A DNA stretch of 64,000 bases from the NCBI GenBank assembly GCA_009838975.1, contig VXQO01000117.1:1-64000 (forward strand), written 5' to 3'. The translations under genes and the position numbers were made by a program. A model generated the notes under the pieces. It saw only the letters and a program-made list of their open reading frames with translations. It ran no database searches and had not been told where the DNA came from. Below, one piece after another: positions 1-9,390 of the stretch (position 1 is its first letter; each line of letters begins with the position of its first letter). The stretch is from Gemmatimonadota bacterium. GTDB taxonomy: Bacteria; Gemmatimonadota; Gemmatimonadetes; Longimicrobiales; Gaopeijiaceae.

Positions 1-1191
1 GCCCAGCCCGGCGACGTGGACCACGTCCTTGTCCCCCCGCCCGCTCAGGCAGATCGCCACCGGCGCCTCGATCTCGCCGCTCCCCCCCGCCTCGGCCACC
101 CAGGCCAGCGCGTGGGCGGTCTCGAGCGCGGGGATGATCCCCTCGAGCCCGGGCAGCTCCCGGAACGCCGCGTGAGCGGCCCCGTCCCCGACGCTCACGT
201 AGCGCGCGCGCCCGGTATCGTGCATGTGGGAGTGCTCGGGACCCACGCCCGGATAGTCCAGCCCGGCCGCGATCGAGTGCGCCGGCGCCACCTGCCCGTC
301 GGCGTCCTGCAGCAGGTAGCTCAGCGACCCGTGCAGCACCCCCGGACGACCCTCGCTGAGCGGCGCCGACGACCGTCCCGTGCCGAGGCCCTCGCCGGCC
401 GCCTCCACCCCGACCAGCGCGACCCCCTCGTCGGCGGCGAAGGCGTGGAACATCCCCATCGCGTTCGAGCCGCCGCCGACGCACGCCACCACCGTCGCGG
501 GCAACCGCCCCTCGACCTCGAGGACCTGCCGCCGCGCCTCGCGCCCGATCACGGCCTGGAAGTCGCGCACGATGAGCGGGAACGGGTGCGGCCCGACCAC
601 CGACCCGATGATGTAGTGGGTGTCCCCAACGTTGGTCACCCAGTCACGTAGCGCCTCGTTGGTGGCGTCCTTGAGCGTACGCGTCCCGGAATCCACCGGC
701 CGCACCTCGGCGCCGAGCAGCTCCATGCGGTAGACGTTGAGCGACTGCCGCACCACGTCCTCCGTGCCCATGTAGACGACGCACTCCAGGTCGAAGAGCG
801 CGCACGCGGTCGCCGTGGCCACGCCGTGCTGCCCCGCCCCCGTCTCGGCGATGATGCGCGGCTTCCCCATCCGCTTCGCAAGCAGCGCCTGGCCCACGGT
901 GTTGTTGATCTTGTGTGCGCCGGTATGGTTGAGGTCCTCGCGCTTCAGGTAGACCGGCGCGACCTGCGCCCGTGCCTCGAAGCGACGCGCGCGGTATAGC
1001 GGCGTGGGCCGCCCCACGTAGTCCGCTGCGAGCCGGTCCACCTCGGCGAGGAAACCCGGGTCGCGGGACGCCTGCGCGTACGCCTCGGCGAGTTCGTCGA
1101 GGGCGGGGATCAGCGTTTCGGGAACGTAGCGTCCCCCGAAGCGCCCGAAGCGCCCGGTCTCAGCCGTGCCGGCGGCCGTGCCAGTCTGCAT
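1..1191 (-). CDS. trpB: Tryptophan synthase beta chain (3' end beyond window edge)
   Basis: Condenses indole and L-serine to L-tryptophan with pyridoxal phosphate, as the beta half of the cytoplasmic TrpAB complex. The 397 visible codons are open to the left edge. Family motifs are clear: [13 protein letters not shown] near residue 14, the PLP lysine in [15 protein letters not shown] (Lys94), [13 protein letters not shown], and the glycine-rich phosphate loop [10 protein letters not shown]. Family members are about 400 residues, so only a few C-terminal codons are missing. The ATG at 1191 directly abuts the trpF stop (1194-1192), and a GGAGG ribosome site lies in the last trpF codons, which suggests translational coupling. 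trpA probably follows beyond the edge (inference). Confidence 0.97.
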   Translation of the reverse strand, partial: MQTGTAAGTAETGRFGRFGGRYVPETLIPALDELAEAYAQASRDPGFLAEVDRLAADYVGRPTPLYRARRFEARAQVAPVYLKREDLNHTGAHKINNTVGQALLAKRMGKPRIIAETGAGQHGVATATACALFDLECVVYMGTEDVVRQSLNVYRMELLGAEVRPVDSGTRTLKDATNEALRDWVTNVGDTHYIIGSVVGPHPFPLIVRDFQAVIGREARRQVLEVEGRLPATVVACVGGGSNAMGMFHAFAADEGVALVGVEAAGEGLGTGRSSAPLSEGRPGVLHGSLSYLLQDADGQVAPAHSIAAGLDYPGVGPEHSHMHDTGRARYVSVGDGAAHAAFRELPGLEGIIPALETAHALAWVAEAGGSGEIEAPVAICLSGRGDKDVVHVAGLG

Positions 1192-1857
1192 TCATCCTCC
1201 CGCGCCGGCCCGTCTCACGGCTTCCACGAATGCGCGGATGCGTTCCGGGTCCTTGGCGCCAGGCGTCGATTCCACCCCGGAGCTGACGTCGAGCACGTCG
1301 GGCGAGAGTGCCGCGACGGCCGCGCCGGCGTTCTCCGGGGTCATCCCGCCGGCGGCAATGAAGGTCGCCGAACCGATCGCATCGCGCACCTCCCTGCCGA
1401 CGCCCGCCCACGCGAATGTGCGCCCGGTGCCTCCGGGAAGTGACGGATCCCACGCGTCGAGGAGGATGCCGTGGGCGGCGCCCGCGTAGGGGCCGGCCGA
1501 TTCCGCCATGGGAACGCCCGTTTTCGCGTGCACGGTCTTCCACACGCGCCACGGACCGGCCGCGGCGACCTCGGTCACGGCGCCGGGCGGCTCGCGCCCC
1601 GACAGCTGGACGACGTCGAGCTCGAGTTCGCGTGCAACGGCGGCCACGTGCCGGGCGTCGGCATCGACGAAGACCCCGACCCTTTTCGCAGGCGCCGCCG
1701 CATAGATCCTCCCCGCGTGCGCCAGGGCCACGCTGCGCGAAAAGCCCGGCGATAGTATCACACCCAGGTAATCGGCCCCCGCGCTCGCCACGGCGCCGGC
1801 GTCCCCGGGAGACATCACGCCGCACACCTTGGCCCGCACGCGCGTTGCGGCCCCCAT
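1192..1857 (-). CDS. trpF: Phosphoribosylanthranilate isomerase
   Basis: Catalyses the Amadori rearrangement of phosphoribosylanthranilate to CdRP, the third step of tryptophan synthesis. It is a small TIM barrel of about 220 residues, the usual length. Family signatures are an N-terminal KVCGV (the KICG motif with catalytic Cys), DYLGVIL, VGVFVDA, VQLSG, LLDAWD and the phosphate-binding end ending in DVSSGVESTPGAKD. The ATG at 1857 overlaps the trpC stop as TGATG. An in-frame GTG one codon earlier (1860) is an alternative start. It sits between trpC and trpB in a compact trpCFB unit. Confidence 0.95.
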   Translation of the reverse strand: MGAATRVRAKVCGVMSPGDAGAVASAGADYLGVILSPGFSRSVALAHAGRIYAAAPAKRVGVFVDADARHVAAVARELELDVVQLSGREPPGAVTEVAAAGPWRVWKTVHAKTGVPMAESAGPYAGAAHGILLDAWDPSLPGGTGRTFAWAGVGREVRDAIGSATFIAAGGMTPENAGAAVAALSPDVLDVSSGVESTPGAKDPERIRAFVEAVRRAGAGG

Positions 1858-2702
1858 CACCGCCGCCCCTCCACCCGCTGTACGGCGGCCATCTCTTCCA
1901 CCAGCCGGCCCCGCGCCCCGCTCCGCACCAGCGCTTCGCCCACCAGCACGGCGTCGGCCCCGGCGGCCGCCACCCGCGCCACGTCGTCCGCGCCGCCGAT
2001 TCCGCTCTCGGACATCAGCGCCACCTCGCCCGGCAGGTACGGCGCCAGGCGCTCCGTGACCGCGAGATCGGTGTGGAACACGGAGAGGTCGCGGTTGTTG
2101 ACGCCGACCAGTTCGGCCCCCGCGTCGAGAGCCGAGTCGACCTCCCGTTCGTCGTGGACCTCCACGAGGGCGGTCATGCCGAGGTCGTGGATCATGACCC
2201 TCAGGTCGGCCAGGAGCGCGGGTTCAAGGATGCGCACGATCAGCAGCATCAGGTCCGCCCCGGCCGCGCGCCCCTCGTACACCTGCAGCGGATCGACGAC
2301 GAAGTCCTTGCGGAGCACCGGAATGCCGCGCGCCTCGCGAATCGCCCGCAGGTCGTCGAGCGAGCCCCCGAACCAGGGCCCGTCGGTCAGCACGCTCACG
2401 GCGGCGGCGCCCGCGGATTCGTACTCGGCGGAAAGCGCGACCGGATCGAGTCCGGTGTCGATGTCCCCCGCCCCAGGGGAGCGGCGCTTGACCTCGGCGA
2501 AGACGCCGACGCACGGGCTCGTCCTCAGCGGCCCCAGGACCGGCCTGGGCGGATCCGCGTCGTCGGCCGCCCTCCGCAGGTCCGCCCGCATCCTTCGGAG
2601 CGCCTCCACTTCGTCCCGCTTGGTCGCGACGATTCGATCCAGGATTCCGAACCGCGCGTCCCTCTCACCGCGCGCCTCCGCGCCCACTTGCACTTCGGTC
2701 AA
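1857..2702 (-). CDS. trpC: Indole-3-glycerol phosphate synthase
   Basis: Cyclises and decarboxylates CdRP to indole-3-glycerol phosphate. TIM-barrel motifs are ILDRIVATKRDEVEALR near residue 20, the catalytic-lysine strand VFAEVKRRSPG, LRKDFVVDPLQVYE, GVNNRDL and a terminal phosphate site with SESGI and VLVGEALVRS. The TTG at 2702 is taken because the conserved N-terminal helix begins by residue 20. In-frame GTG codons at 2693 and 2687 are other possible starts, and the first internal ATG is too late. The gene is divergent from lexA with 67 bp between them, so the two promoters must be interlaced. Confidence 0.94.
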   Translation of the reverse strand: MTEVQVGAEARGERDARFGILDRIVATKRDEVEALRRMRADLRRAADDADPPRPVLGPLRTSPCVGVFAEVKRRSPGAGDIDTGLDPVALSAEYESAGAAAVSVLTDGPWFGGSLDDLRAIREARGIPVLRKDFVVDPLQVYEGRAAGADLMLLIVRILEPALLADLRVMIHDLGMTALVEVHDEREVDSALDAGAELVGVNNRDLSVFHTDLAVTERLAPYLPGEVALMSESGIGGADDVARVAAAGADAVLVGEALVRSGARGRLVEEMAAVQRVEGRR

Positions 2703-2703
2703 G

Positions 2704-2738
2704 ATTCGGTTACCATTCTTCGGCGGTTATTCGGTACC
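2704..2738. promoter_or_regulatory. Direct repeat between divergent trpC and lexA; possible operator
   Basis: ATTCGGTTACC (2704-2714) and ATTCGGTACC (2729-2738) are near-identical direct repeats 25 bp apart, filling most of the trpC/lexA gap. LexA proteins usually repress their own gene and phylum-specific LexA boxes vary, so this is a reasonable candidate for autoregulation. That role is inference. Confidence 0.35.
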
Positions 2739-2769
2739 GCACACGCATTCGACATAGAGGAGGCAGACC

Positions 2770-3375
2770 ATGGCCCTGACCAAGAAGCAGAAACGGATTC
2801 TCGACTATCTCAAGGATTTCATCCACAATCACGGCTATTCCCCGAGCTTCGAGGAGATCTGCCAGGCCTTCGGGTACACGTCCCTGGCGACGGTCCACGA
2901 GCACCTGACCAATCTGGAAGCCAAGGGATACATACGGAAGTCATACCGCGGCAGCCGATCGATCGAGGTCGCGCTCGATGTCGAACCGTCGGTCGCGCTC
3001 CCCCTGCTGGGCACCGTGGCCGCGGGGCAGCCGATCGAAGCCATCGAGGACAGCGAGACCCTGGCCGTTCCCGGCGACATGGTCCCGAGGCGCTTCCGGC
3101 ATTACGCGCTCCGCGTCGCCGGCGACTCGATGATCGACGAACAGATCCGCGACGGCGACCACATCGTGGTCCGCGCACACGAAACGGCGAACGACGGCGA
3201 GACGGTGATCGCCCTGATCCGCGACGAGGCCGCGACCGTCAAGAAGCTCTACCGCGAGCCCGGCAACCGCATCCGCCTGCAGCCGGCCAACGAGACCATG
3301 GAACCCATTATCGAGGACGCCGCCGACGTGCGGATCCAGGGCGTCGTGGTCGGGCTCGTCCGCAACTACCAGTAG
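2770..3375 (+). CDS. lexA: LexA repressor, SOS regulator
   Basis: Represses DNA-damage genes and cleaves itself when activated by RecA filaments. The 201 residues are the standard length. An N-terminal winged helix-turn-helix occupies roughly 1-65 (GYSPSFEEICQAFGYTS). The cleavage site is Ala85-Gly86 in GTVAAGQP. The S24 catalytic dyad is Ser120 (AGDSM) and Lys158 (ATVKKLY). The ATG at 2770 follows the ribosome site GAGGAGG closely. It stands alone, divergent from trpC. No imuA, imuB or dnaE2 gene follows it. Confidence 0.97.
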   Translation: MALTKKQKRILDYLKDFIHNHGYSPSFEEICQAFGYTSLATVHEHLTNLEAKGYIRKSYRGSRSIEVALDVEPSVALPLLGTVAAGQPIEAIEDSETLAVPGDMVPRRFRHYALRVAGDSMIDEQIRDGDHIVVRAHETANDGETVIALIRDEAATVKKLYREPGNRIRLQPANETMEPIIEDAADVRIQGVVVGLVRNYQ

Positions 3376-3596
3376 TCGACAGAGGGGGGTGAAGATGAGG
3401 ACGATGTTCGCAGTCGGGCACCAGAACCGCACACATACCACGATCGTCATCAAGGGGCGCCTGCAGCAGGAGCGCCGGACGGATGCGGCGAAGCGGGAGG
3501 GGCCGGTGGCTTCCGCTGCTCCACGGCGTGAGGCTCCCGTCGCGCTTCCGGCACGCACCAGGGTGCACTGAGGCGCGGGCGCGAGGCGCCGGCGGG

Positions 3597-4649
3597 CTAA
3601 CCCCGGGCCGCGGCCGCGCGCCGGCTGGCGCGAATGAGCCGGTCGAGCGCGGCCGCGGCGGCTCCGGAGTCGATTGATTCGGCGGCCGCCGCCACGCCGT
3701 CGGCCAGCGAGTCCGTGCGGCCAGCCACCTGGAACGCAGCGGCAGCATTGATCAGCACCGCTGTTCGGGCTGCCCCGCCCTCCTCGCCCGTGAGCACGGC
3801 GCGCACCACCGCCGCGTTCTCTTCCGGCTCCCCGCCCGCCAGTGCTTCCGGTGCGACGGGATCGAGGCCGAGCTCCTCGGGCGTGACCTCATAGTCGGAC
3901 ACCCTGCCGTCCCTGAGTTCCGCGACGCGGGTGGGTCCGCACGGGCTCAGTTCGTCGAGGCCCGGTTCGCCGTGCACGACGAGTGCCCTGTCGTGGCCCA
4001 GTTCCATGAGCGCCCGCACCACGAGGTCGATGAAGGCCGGATCCGCCACGCCGACGACCTGCCGCCGCGCCCGCGCCGGATTGGTGAGCGGGCCCAGCAG
4101 GTTCATGATCGTGGTGATCCCGAGGTCGCGACGCACCGGCACCACATGGCGCATGGCCGGGTGGAGGAGCGGCGCGAACATGAACACGACCCCCGCCTCC
4201 TCGAGGACCCGGCTCATCCCTTCCGGAGTCAGGTCGACCGCGACGCCCAGCGCCTCGAGCACATCCGCGCTGCCGCATTTCGAGGTGAAGGAGCGGTTGC
4301 CGTGCTTCGCCACCGGGACGCCGGCGGCCGCCACGACCAGAGCGGACGCGGTGGAGATGTTGAAGGTCGACACGCTTCCGCCGCCGGTTCCGCAGGTGTC
4401 CACGAGGGCTCCCGGATCCCCCGACGCGACCGGGATCATGGCACCGCGCAGCGCCTCGACGCCCCCTGCGACCTCGGACGGCGCCAGTCCCTTGGTCTGC
4501 AGGGCGGCGAGCAGTCCGCCAGTCCGCACCGGGGACTCGAGACCCGAGACGATGTGGCCGAACGCCCTGGCGGCTTCGGATGCGGTGAGATCTTCCCCCT
4601 CCACCACCTTGGCAAGAAGGGGAACCAGGCTGAAGGCCGTGTCTGTCAC
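3597..4649 (-). CDS. trpD: Anthranilate phosphoribosyltransferase
   Basis: Transfers phosphoribose from PRPP to anthranilate, the second step of tryptophan synthesis. The 350 residues match the family. Seen motifs are the PRPP loop CGTGGGSVSTFN (the more usual form is GTGGDG), KHGNRSFTSKCGSADVLEALGV, the metal/PRPP loop FAPLLHPAMRHV and RRDLGITTIMNLLGPLTNPA. The start is GTG at 4649, 10 bp after the stop of the upstream DUF5916 gene, so the two are probably co-transcribed. trpD is thus separated from trpCFB by lexA. Anthranilate synthase genes are not in the window. Confidence 0.96.
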   Translation of the reverse strand: MTDTAFSLVPLLAKVVEGEDLTASEAARAFGHIVSGLESPVRTGGLLAALQTKGLAPSEVAGGVEALRGAMIPVASGDPGALVDTCGTGGGSVSTFNISTASALVVAAAGVPVAKHGNRSFTSKCGSADVLEALGVAVDLTPEGMSRVLEEAGVVFMFAPLLHPAMRHVVPVRRDLGITTIMNLLGPLTNPARARRQVVGVADPAFIDLVVRALMELGHDRALVVHGEPGLDELSPCGPTRVAELRDGRVSDYEVTPEELGLDPVAPEALAGGEPEENAAVVRAVLTGEEGGAARTAVLINAAAAFQVAGRTDSLADGVAAAAESIDSGAAAAALDRLIRASRRAAAARG

Positions 4650-4659
4650 TGGTTCGACT

Positions 4660-6948
4660 CTATCTCGAGAACAGGTACGTCACCTTGACGATCAGCTGCC
4701 GCTCCCGGAAGGGATTGAACTCCGAGACCCCGCCCGGCAGATAGTCCTCGTAGTCCCGGCGCAACTCGTCGTAGACGATGTAGATGTCGCTTCCGGGCCG
4801 GTAGATGTAGTTCAGGCGCGCCGCGGTGCTCCATTGGTCGGTAAGCGAGTTGTACTGAGTGAGGGCGCGCAGCGTCATCGTAGGCGAGATCGCGTAGTCG
4901 ACTCGGAACGAGGCGATGTCGGCGCTGAAGTCACCGCCGGGCAGGAGGACGTCGTTGCGGGTGAACGCCCCCTCGGCCGCCAGCCGGCTGGTGAGCCGCA
5001 GCCCCGCGCGGGCGTTGTAGTCGGTGCGGTTGCCGTCGAAAAAGGTCTGCGGGGAGTAGTAGACCGTGCCGTAGAAACGGCGGGACGGATCACTGGTGAA
5101 GGAGAAGCGCCACTCGCCGAAGCGGTGGGTGCCCGGGGCCACCACAACGTCCGGCCGCACGTGGAAGGGATCGTCCAGCACCTCCAGGTAGTCGTTGTAC
5201 CAGATGTTGATGTAGGCCCCGTTCTCGAGCCTCGTGCCCAGCATGTTGTGGATTCGGCGCGTTACCAGCCGATTGTTCTGGTCGGTGGTGTAGGTGACGT
5301 TGACCATCGGGTCGAAGACCCGGACCCCGAAGCGGCCCGGCCGCGGGTTGCGCTCCAGGTGGACCTTGCTGATGCGGATGCCGCGCCGCGGAAGGAAGCC
5401 CACCTCGGGGTTGAAGTTCTCCTGCAGGTCGGCGTACTCGCCGTAGACGTTCCAGTTCTCGTCGAGCCAGCCGAGGCGCACGTACCCGGCCAGATCCCCA
5501 TCGACCACCCCCGTGGTGGAGGTCTTGGCGATGAAGCTGTTGACCAGGAAGGACGGATGCGGGGCGAGGGTCATGTCCGCGGCAAGGGTGCGGTTGACGT
5601 AGTCGCCGCTGCCCACGTGCTTGTTGATGATCAGCGCCCCCACCTTCGAACGCTCCATGATGTCGCGGCTGTAGCGGGCGACGAAGAAGTTCTCGCCGTC
5701 GCGGCGGACGAGGCCCTGCGCGACATCGCCGGGCAGGCCGTTGGTCTGGATGTCCATGACGGCGATGTTGTGGCGCCCCACCTTCCCCGTGAGCCGCGCC
5801 CCACCCAGGATGGGGATCGGGTCACCCGTCTCCGACAGGCCGATGCGCCGGCTGAAGAACAGGTCCGCCACGCGCTGGACGGCGCTGTTGGTGCCGACGT
5901 TGAACTGCCCGGAGTTCTCCAGGAAGAAGTCGCGCTTCTCGGGGTAGAAGAGCGCGAAGCGGGTGAGATTGACCTGCTCGTCGTCGACCTCCGCCTGGGC
6001 GAAGTCGGTGTTCCAGGTGAGATCCAGGTTCAGTCCGGCCGAAACCCCGTACTTGATGTCGAAGCCGATTTCGCGCCGCCCGTCGTTCTCGACAAGGCCG
6101 GCATCCGATACGCGGGTCGCACCCCCGGAGACGAAAGGCTTGACGCGCAGGTCCATGCCGCGGTTGAGCGACTCCAGGCCCGTGAGGTTCCCGGCCAGGC
6201 TGACGCGCGTGAGCGTGTAGGGCTTCGGGATTCCCGCCCAGAACGCCTGTTCGTTCTTGCGGCGGATGTTGCGCATGAAGTTGATGCCCCATTCCTGCCG
6301 CTCCTGGTCGGGGAAGCGCAGGGTAACCATCGGGATCGCGATCTCCGCGGTCCAGCCGTCGTCCGTTCGGCTCGCGCTGACGTGCCAGACCCCGTCCCAG
6401 TCCTTGTTGATGTTGGTCGCAACCCCGAAGCCCCGCCGGCCGCTGCCCTCGCCCTCCTCGAAGACCTGCTGCTCCAGCTTCGCACCCAGCGGAGTGGTGA
6501 CGAACATGTAGGCGGAACGGTAGTCCCTGAAGGTGTCGAGGATGATCTGGAAGTTGTCCTCGTCCAGGATGCGGTCCGAGTCCCGCCGCATCTCGGTCGC
6601 GATGACCCCGGCCGGCTCCGAGTCGAAGGCCCGGACCCCGATGTAGAGGTTCTCGCCGTCGTAGAGGATCCTCGCCTCGGTGCGTTCAGAGGCCGGAGCG
6701 CCCTCGTCGGGCTCCTGTTGAACAAACGCGTCGATGACTTCGGCCGCATTCCAGGCCGCCTCATCGAGGACCCCGTCCAGGACCGGCGCCACGTCCACGC
6801 GCGATGCCGCAACGGTGCGTCCGCTCCGGCCGTTTTGTCCGGAGAGGGGTGCTCGCGCGGCGAGGACAAGGAGGACCGCGACCGCTACGGCGTGCAGGTT
6901 CAGTCTCAAGAGGAAATCCTGTGGGGTTTGGAGGAAAACGCCGCGCAA
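4660..6948 (-). CDS. DUF5916 outer-membrane protein with N-terminal CBM9-like domain
   Basis: The first ~37 residues form a signal peptide (hydrophobic run AVAVAVLLVLAA). Residues ~45-235 resemble a carbohydrate-binding family 9-like fold (PVLDGVLDEAAWNAA, ILYDGENLYIGVRAFD, WTAEIAIPM). The remaining ~520 residues carry DUF5916 features, including NLDLTWNTDFAQAEVDDEQVN-type and FYPEKRDFFLENSG motifs, and look like an outer-membrane beta-barrel rich in alternating aromatic and polar residues. Such proteins are common in Bacteroidota and Gemmatimonadota; the substrate is unknown. The start is a TTG at 6948 with GGAG six bases upstream. A TTG at 6909 would give a shorter signal. It is divergent from truA. 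Confidence 0.85.
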   Translation of the reverse strand: MRGVFLQTPQDFLLRLNLHAVAVAVLLVLAARAPLSGQNGRSGRTVAASRVDVAPVLDGVLDEAAWNAAEVIDAFVQQEPDEGAPASERTEARILYDGENLYIGVRAFDSEPAGVIATEMRRDSDRILDEDNFQIILDTFRDYRSAYMFVTTPLGAKLEQQVFEEGEGSGRRGFGVATNINKDWDGVWHVSASRTDDGWTAEIAIPMVTLRFPDQERQEWGINFMRNIRRKNEQAFWAGIPKPYTLTRVSLAGNLTGLESLNRGMDLRVKPFVSGGATRVSDAGLVENDGRREIGFDIKYGVSAGLNLDLTWNTDFAQAEVDDEQVNLTRFALFYPEKRDFFLENSGQFNVGTNSAVQRVADLFFSRRIGLSETGDPIPILGGARLTGKVGRHNIAVMDIQTNGLPGDVAQGLVRRDGENFFVARYSRDIMERSKVGALIINKHVGSGDYVNRTLAADMTLAPHPSFLVNSFIAKTSTTGVVDGDLAGYVRLGWLDENWNVYGEYADLQENFNPEVGFLPRRGIRISKVHLERNPRPGRFGVRVFDPMVNVTYTTDQNNRLVTRRIHNMLGTRLENGAYINIWYNDYLEVLDDPFHVRPDVVVAPGTHRFGEWRFSFTSDPSRRFYGTVYYSPQTFFDGNRTDYNARAGLRLTSRLAAEGAFTRNDVLLPGGDFSADIASFRVDYAISPTMTLRALTQYNSLTDQWSTAARLNYIYRPGSDIYIVYDELRRDYEDYLPGGVSEFNPFRERQLIVKVTYLFSR

Positions 6949-7003
6949 ACCTATCTCCGTGCGCTTTCAGGTCGCCAGTCCACACCCGCCCGCCACCCGA
7001 AGG

Positions 7004-7031
7004 TTGACTCCCGCGCGTCCCCGGGTAGCTT
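7004..7031 (+). promoter_or_regulatory. Sigma70-like promoter for the truA-purF chain
   Basis: TTGACT (7004-7009), a 16-bp spacer and TAGCTT (7026-7031) lie about 75 bp before truA in the 158-bp gap to the divergent DUF5916 gene. This is the best -35/-10 pair I can see there. A match by eye only. Confidence 0.4.
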
Positions 7032-7106
7032 TTCCCTTTACGACACGCCGGCGTTCCCGAAGACTCGGCCGACATTCCGGAGCGCCCGGCACGTCCCGGC
7101 GGGAGA

Positions 7107-7958
7107 ATGGGCGACCGAGAGACCCGCTTCAAACTGATTCTCCACTACGACGGCTCTTCCTTCCGGGGATGGCAGAGCCAACCGGGCGCACCCACCGTCC
7201 AGGGGGAGATCGAGGCTGCGATCGCGCAGCTGACGGGGGAGCGTCGCCCGGTCGTCGGATCGGGACGTACCGACACGGGGGTCCACGCGACGGGGCAGGT
7301 GGCCGCGGTCACGATGCCCGCGCACTGGACGGCACAGGCTCTCCGTCGCTCGCTGAACGCGCTGCTCCCGGACGCCGTCTGGGTCCGGGAGGCCGTGGCG
7401 GTTCACGACGGCTTCCACCCCCGGCGCGACGCGGTCGCGCGCAGCTACTCCTACCGCGTGGGGACCGCCCCGGAGGTTGCGTCCCCGTTCCATCGAAGGT
7501 GGTGCTGGCCGCTCTGCCGCCCGATCGACCTGGAAGCCGCGTCCCGCGCGGCCCACCACCTTGCCGGTGAGCACGAGTTCCGTTCGTTCGCCAAGTCCGG
7601 CCAGCCGCAACGGGGGTATGCGTGCCGTGTCACGCATGCGCGCTGGCGCCGCTGGGAGGACCTCGGGGCGGTCTTCGAAATCTCCGCCAACCGCTTCCTT
7701 CACCGCATGGTGCGATATTTGGTGGGTACGATGGTGGACATGGCCCTTGGCCGCCGTGACGAATCGGAAATAGTCCTCATGCTGCAAGGTGACGCGAAGA
7801 AACACGGCCTGACGACGTCGCCCCCGGCACCACCCGAAGGGCTCTTGCTCACCAGGGTGGACTACGCCACATCTTGCAGCCCGTGGACAAAACCCCCGCG
7901 GCATTCGAGCGGCGATGCATCCGGCCTGGACGCTTCGCCCCACTCTTCGAAAACGTAA
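7107..7958 (+). CDS. truA: tRNA pseudouridine(38-40) synthase
   Basis: Isomerises uridines 38-40 of the tRNA anticodon arm to pseudouridine. Motifs include YDGSSFRGWQ near the N-terminus and the catalytic aspartate in GSGRTDTGVHA (Asp56). The C-terminal ANRFLHRMVRYLVGTMVDM is diagnostic of TruA. At 283 residues it is slightly long, owing to a tail of about 30 polar residues after LLTRVDY. The ATG at 7107 is preceded by GGGAGA. It is the first gene of the long plus-strand chain and ends 7 bp before the protease start. Confidence 0.95.
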   Translation: MGDRETRFKLILHYDGSSFRGWQSQPGAPTVQGEIEAAIAQLTGERRPVVGSGRTDTGVHATGQVAAVTMPAHWTAQALRRSLNALLPDAVWVREAVAVHDGFHPRRDAVARSYSYRVGTAPEVASPFHRRWCWPLCRPIDLEAASRAAHHLAGEHEFRSFAKSGQPQRGYACRVTHARWRRWEDLGAVFEISANRFLHRMVRYLVGTMVDMALGRRDESEIVLMLQGDAKKHGLTTSPPAPPEGLLLTRVDYATSCSPWTKPPRHSSGDASGLDASPHSSKT

Positions 7959-7965
7959 ACATAAC

Positions 7966-9390
7966 ATGACAACATGTAATGTCCAGTTGACATTTTTCAG
8001 AACCCCAATCGCACTCGCACTGCTGGCGGGGTCCATCGGGCTCGCGACGGCCGGGTGTGAGCTGGTGCCCAGGGACGGGGCCGGGCCGGCAGCCGCAACG
8101 GCGCAGTCCATCTCCCAGAGCCGCACCACGGCGATCGTCCGGGCGGCGCAGACGGTGGCGCCCGCGGTCGTCACCATCGCGGTCCGCCGCCGGGAGCGGG
8201 TCCGCCGCCGGAGCTTCTTCGACGACTACTATCTGCCCTTCCGCGAGACCCGGGGACTCGGCTCGGGCGTCGTCATCGACGACCGGGGCACGGTTCTCAC
8301 CAATCACCACGTCGTCGACGGCGCGACCGAGATCCTCGTCACCCTCCCCGACGCGCGCGATTTCAACGCCCGGCTGGTCGGCTCCGATCCCGCGACCGAC
8401 ATCGCCGTTCTCTCCCTCCGGAACGCCTCCGACCTCCCCGTCGCCCCCCTCGGCACGGCGAGGGATCTGATGATCGGCGAGTGGACGGTCGCGATCGGGA
8501 ACCCCTTCGGCGGACTGATCTCGAACCCCGAGCCCACGGTCACTGCCGGCGTGGTGAGCGCGCTGGGGCGCCACATCGTGCCCGGGGACGACGACGAGGG
8601 CTTCCACCTCGGCATGATCCAGACCGACGCCTCCATCAACCCGGGCAACTCGGGCGGCCCGCTGGTCAACGCGCTCGGTCAGGTGATCGGCATCAACGCC
8701 TCGATCCTTTCGCGCTCGGGCGGCAGCGAGGGCCTGGGCTTCGCGATACCCATCGACCGTGCACTCAGGATCGCGTCCGACCTGGCGCGCTACGGCGAGG
8801 TACGCCGCGCGTGGCTGGGGCTCGACGTGGACGCGGTAGAGGCCGACGACTTCGGCCGCTCGCGGGGGGTGCGGGTCGCACGCGTCACACCGGGTTCGCC
8901 GGCGGCCGAAGCCGGGATCAGGCCGGGTGCGCGGCTCGTCAGCGCGGGCGGCAACCGCATGGCAACCCCGCTCGACTACGCGGCGGCGCTTCTCGAACTG
9001 CGGGCCGGCGACCGGATCGAACTGGCGGTCGAGGGCACGGACGCGGTGCTCGTCGAGGCCGCGTCCCTGCCGTCCGTGAGCGCCGAACGCGTCGAACTGC
9101 TGCGCGATCTCGAGGTCGTCACGGTCACTCCCGGCATCCGGTCCGAACGGGGCCTGGCCGCGTCGGAAGGCGCGCTGGTGGTCGAGATCTCGGATCTGCT
9201 GGTGCGCCGCACGGGTCTCGCGCGCGGCGACGTGCTCCTCGCGGTCAACAACGCGCGGCTGCGCACGGCACGCGACGCCGCGGACGCGCTGCGCCGGACC
9301 CAGCAGAGCGGGCGTCCGTTCGTCCTGGTCTTCGAACGCGCGGGGCGCGTCGTTCGCACGGGGCTGCTGGAGTGGGCTTCGCAAGAGTGA
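7966..9390 (+). CDS. HtrA/DegP-family trypsin-like protease with two PDZ regions, lipoprotein
   Basis: A periplasm-facing serine protease or chaperone for misfolded envelope proteins. The ATG at 7966 gives a lipoprotein signal ending in LATAGC (Cys31). An earlier in-frame ATG (7915) would overlap truA and spoil the signal. The trypsin-fold triad is His115 (TNHHVV), Asp145 (DPATDIAVL) and Ser229 (NPGNSGGPL). Two PDZ-like segments follow, about residues 265-350 and 385-465. The stop overlaps purB as GTGA, which places an envelope-stress protease at the head of a purine operon. Confidence 0.9.
   Translation: MTTCNVQLTFFRTPIALALLAGSIGLATAGCELVPRDGAGPAAATAQSISQSRTTAIVRAAQTVAPAVVTIAVRRRERVRRRSFFDDYYLPFRETRGLGSGVVIDDRGTVLTNHHVVDGATEILVTLPDARDFNARLVGSDPATDIAVLSLRNASDLPVAPLGTARDLMIGEWTVAIGNPFGGLISNPEPTVTAGVVSALGRHIVPGDDDEGFHLGMIQTDASINPGNSGGPLVNALGQVIGINASILSRSGGSEGLGFAIPIDRALRIASDLARYGEVRRAWLGLDVDAVEADDFGRSRGVRVARVTPGSPAAEAGIRPGARLVSAGGNRMATPLDYAAALLELRAGDRIELAVEGTDAVLVEAASLPSVSAERVELLRDLEVVTVTPGIRSERGLAASEGALVVEISDLLVRRTGLARGDVLLAVNNARLRTARDAADALRRTQQSGRPFVLVFERAGRVVRTGLLEWASQE
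7978..7997. other. AT-rich stem-loop at the start of the protease gene
   Basis: AATGTC (7978-7983) and GACATT (7989-7994) form a perfect 6-bp inverted repeat with a 5-nt loop, followed by TTT, inside codons 5-11 of the protease gene. The stretch is markedly AT-rich for this window. It could attenuate translation or bind a regulator. Function is not known. Confidence 0.3.

Noticed and set aside
3395-3571. Small ORF after lexA with a GAGGGGGG stretch upstream
   Set aside because: The ribosome-like site is good but the product is Arg-rich with no recognisable family, and the GC-rich context makes chance frames likely. The 221-bp gap between lexA and trpD otherwise shows no clear feature.
3931-7137. 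1068-codon plus-strand open frame
   Set aside because: It is antisense to trpD and the DUF5916 gene, whose proteins have clear family motifs. The frame is a by-product of high GC in third codon positions and has an Arg/Val/Asp-rich nonsense composition.
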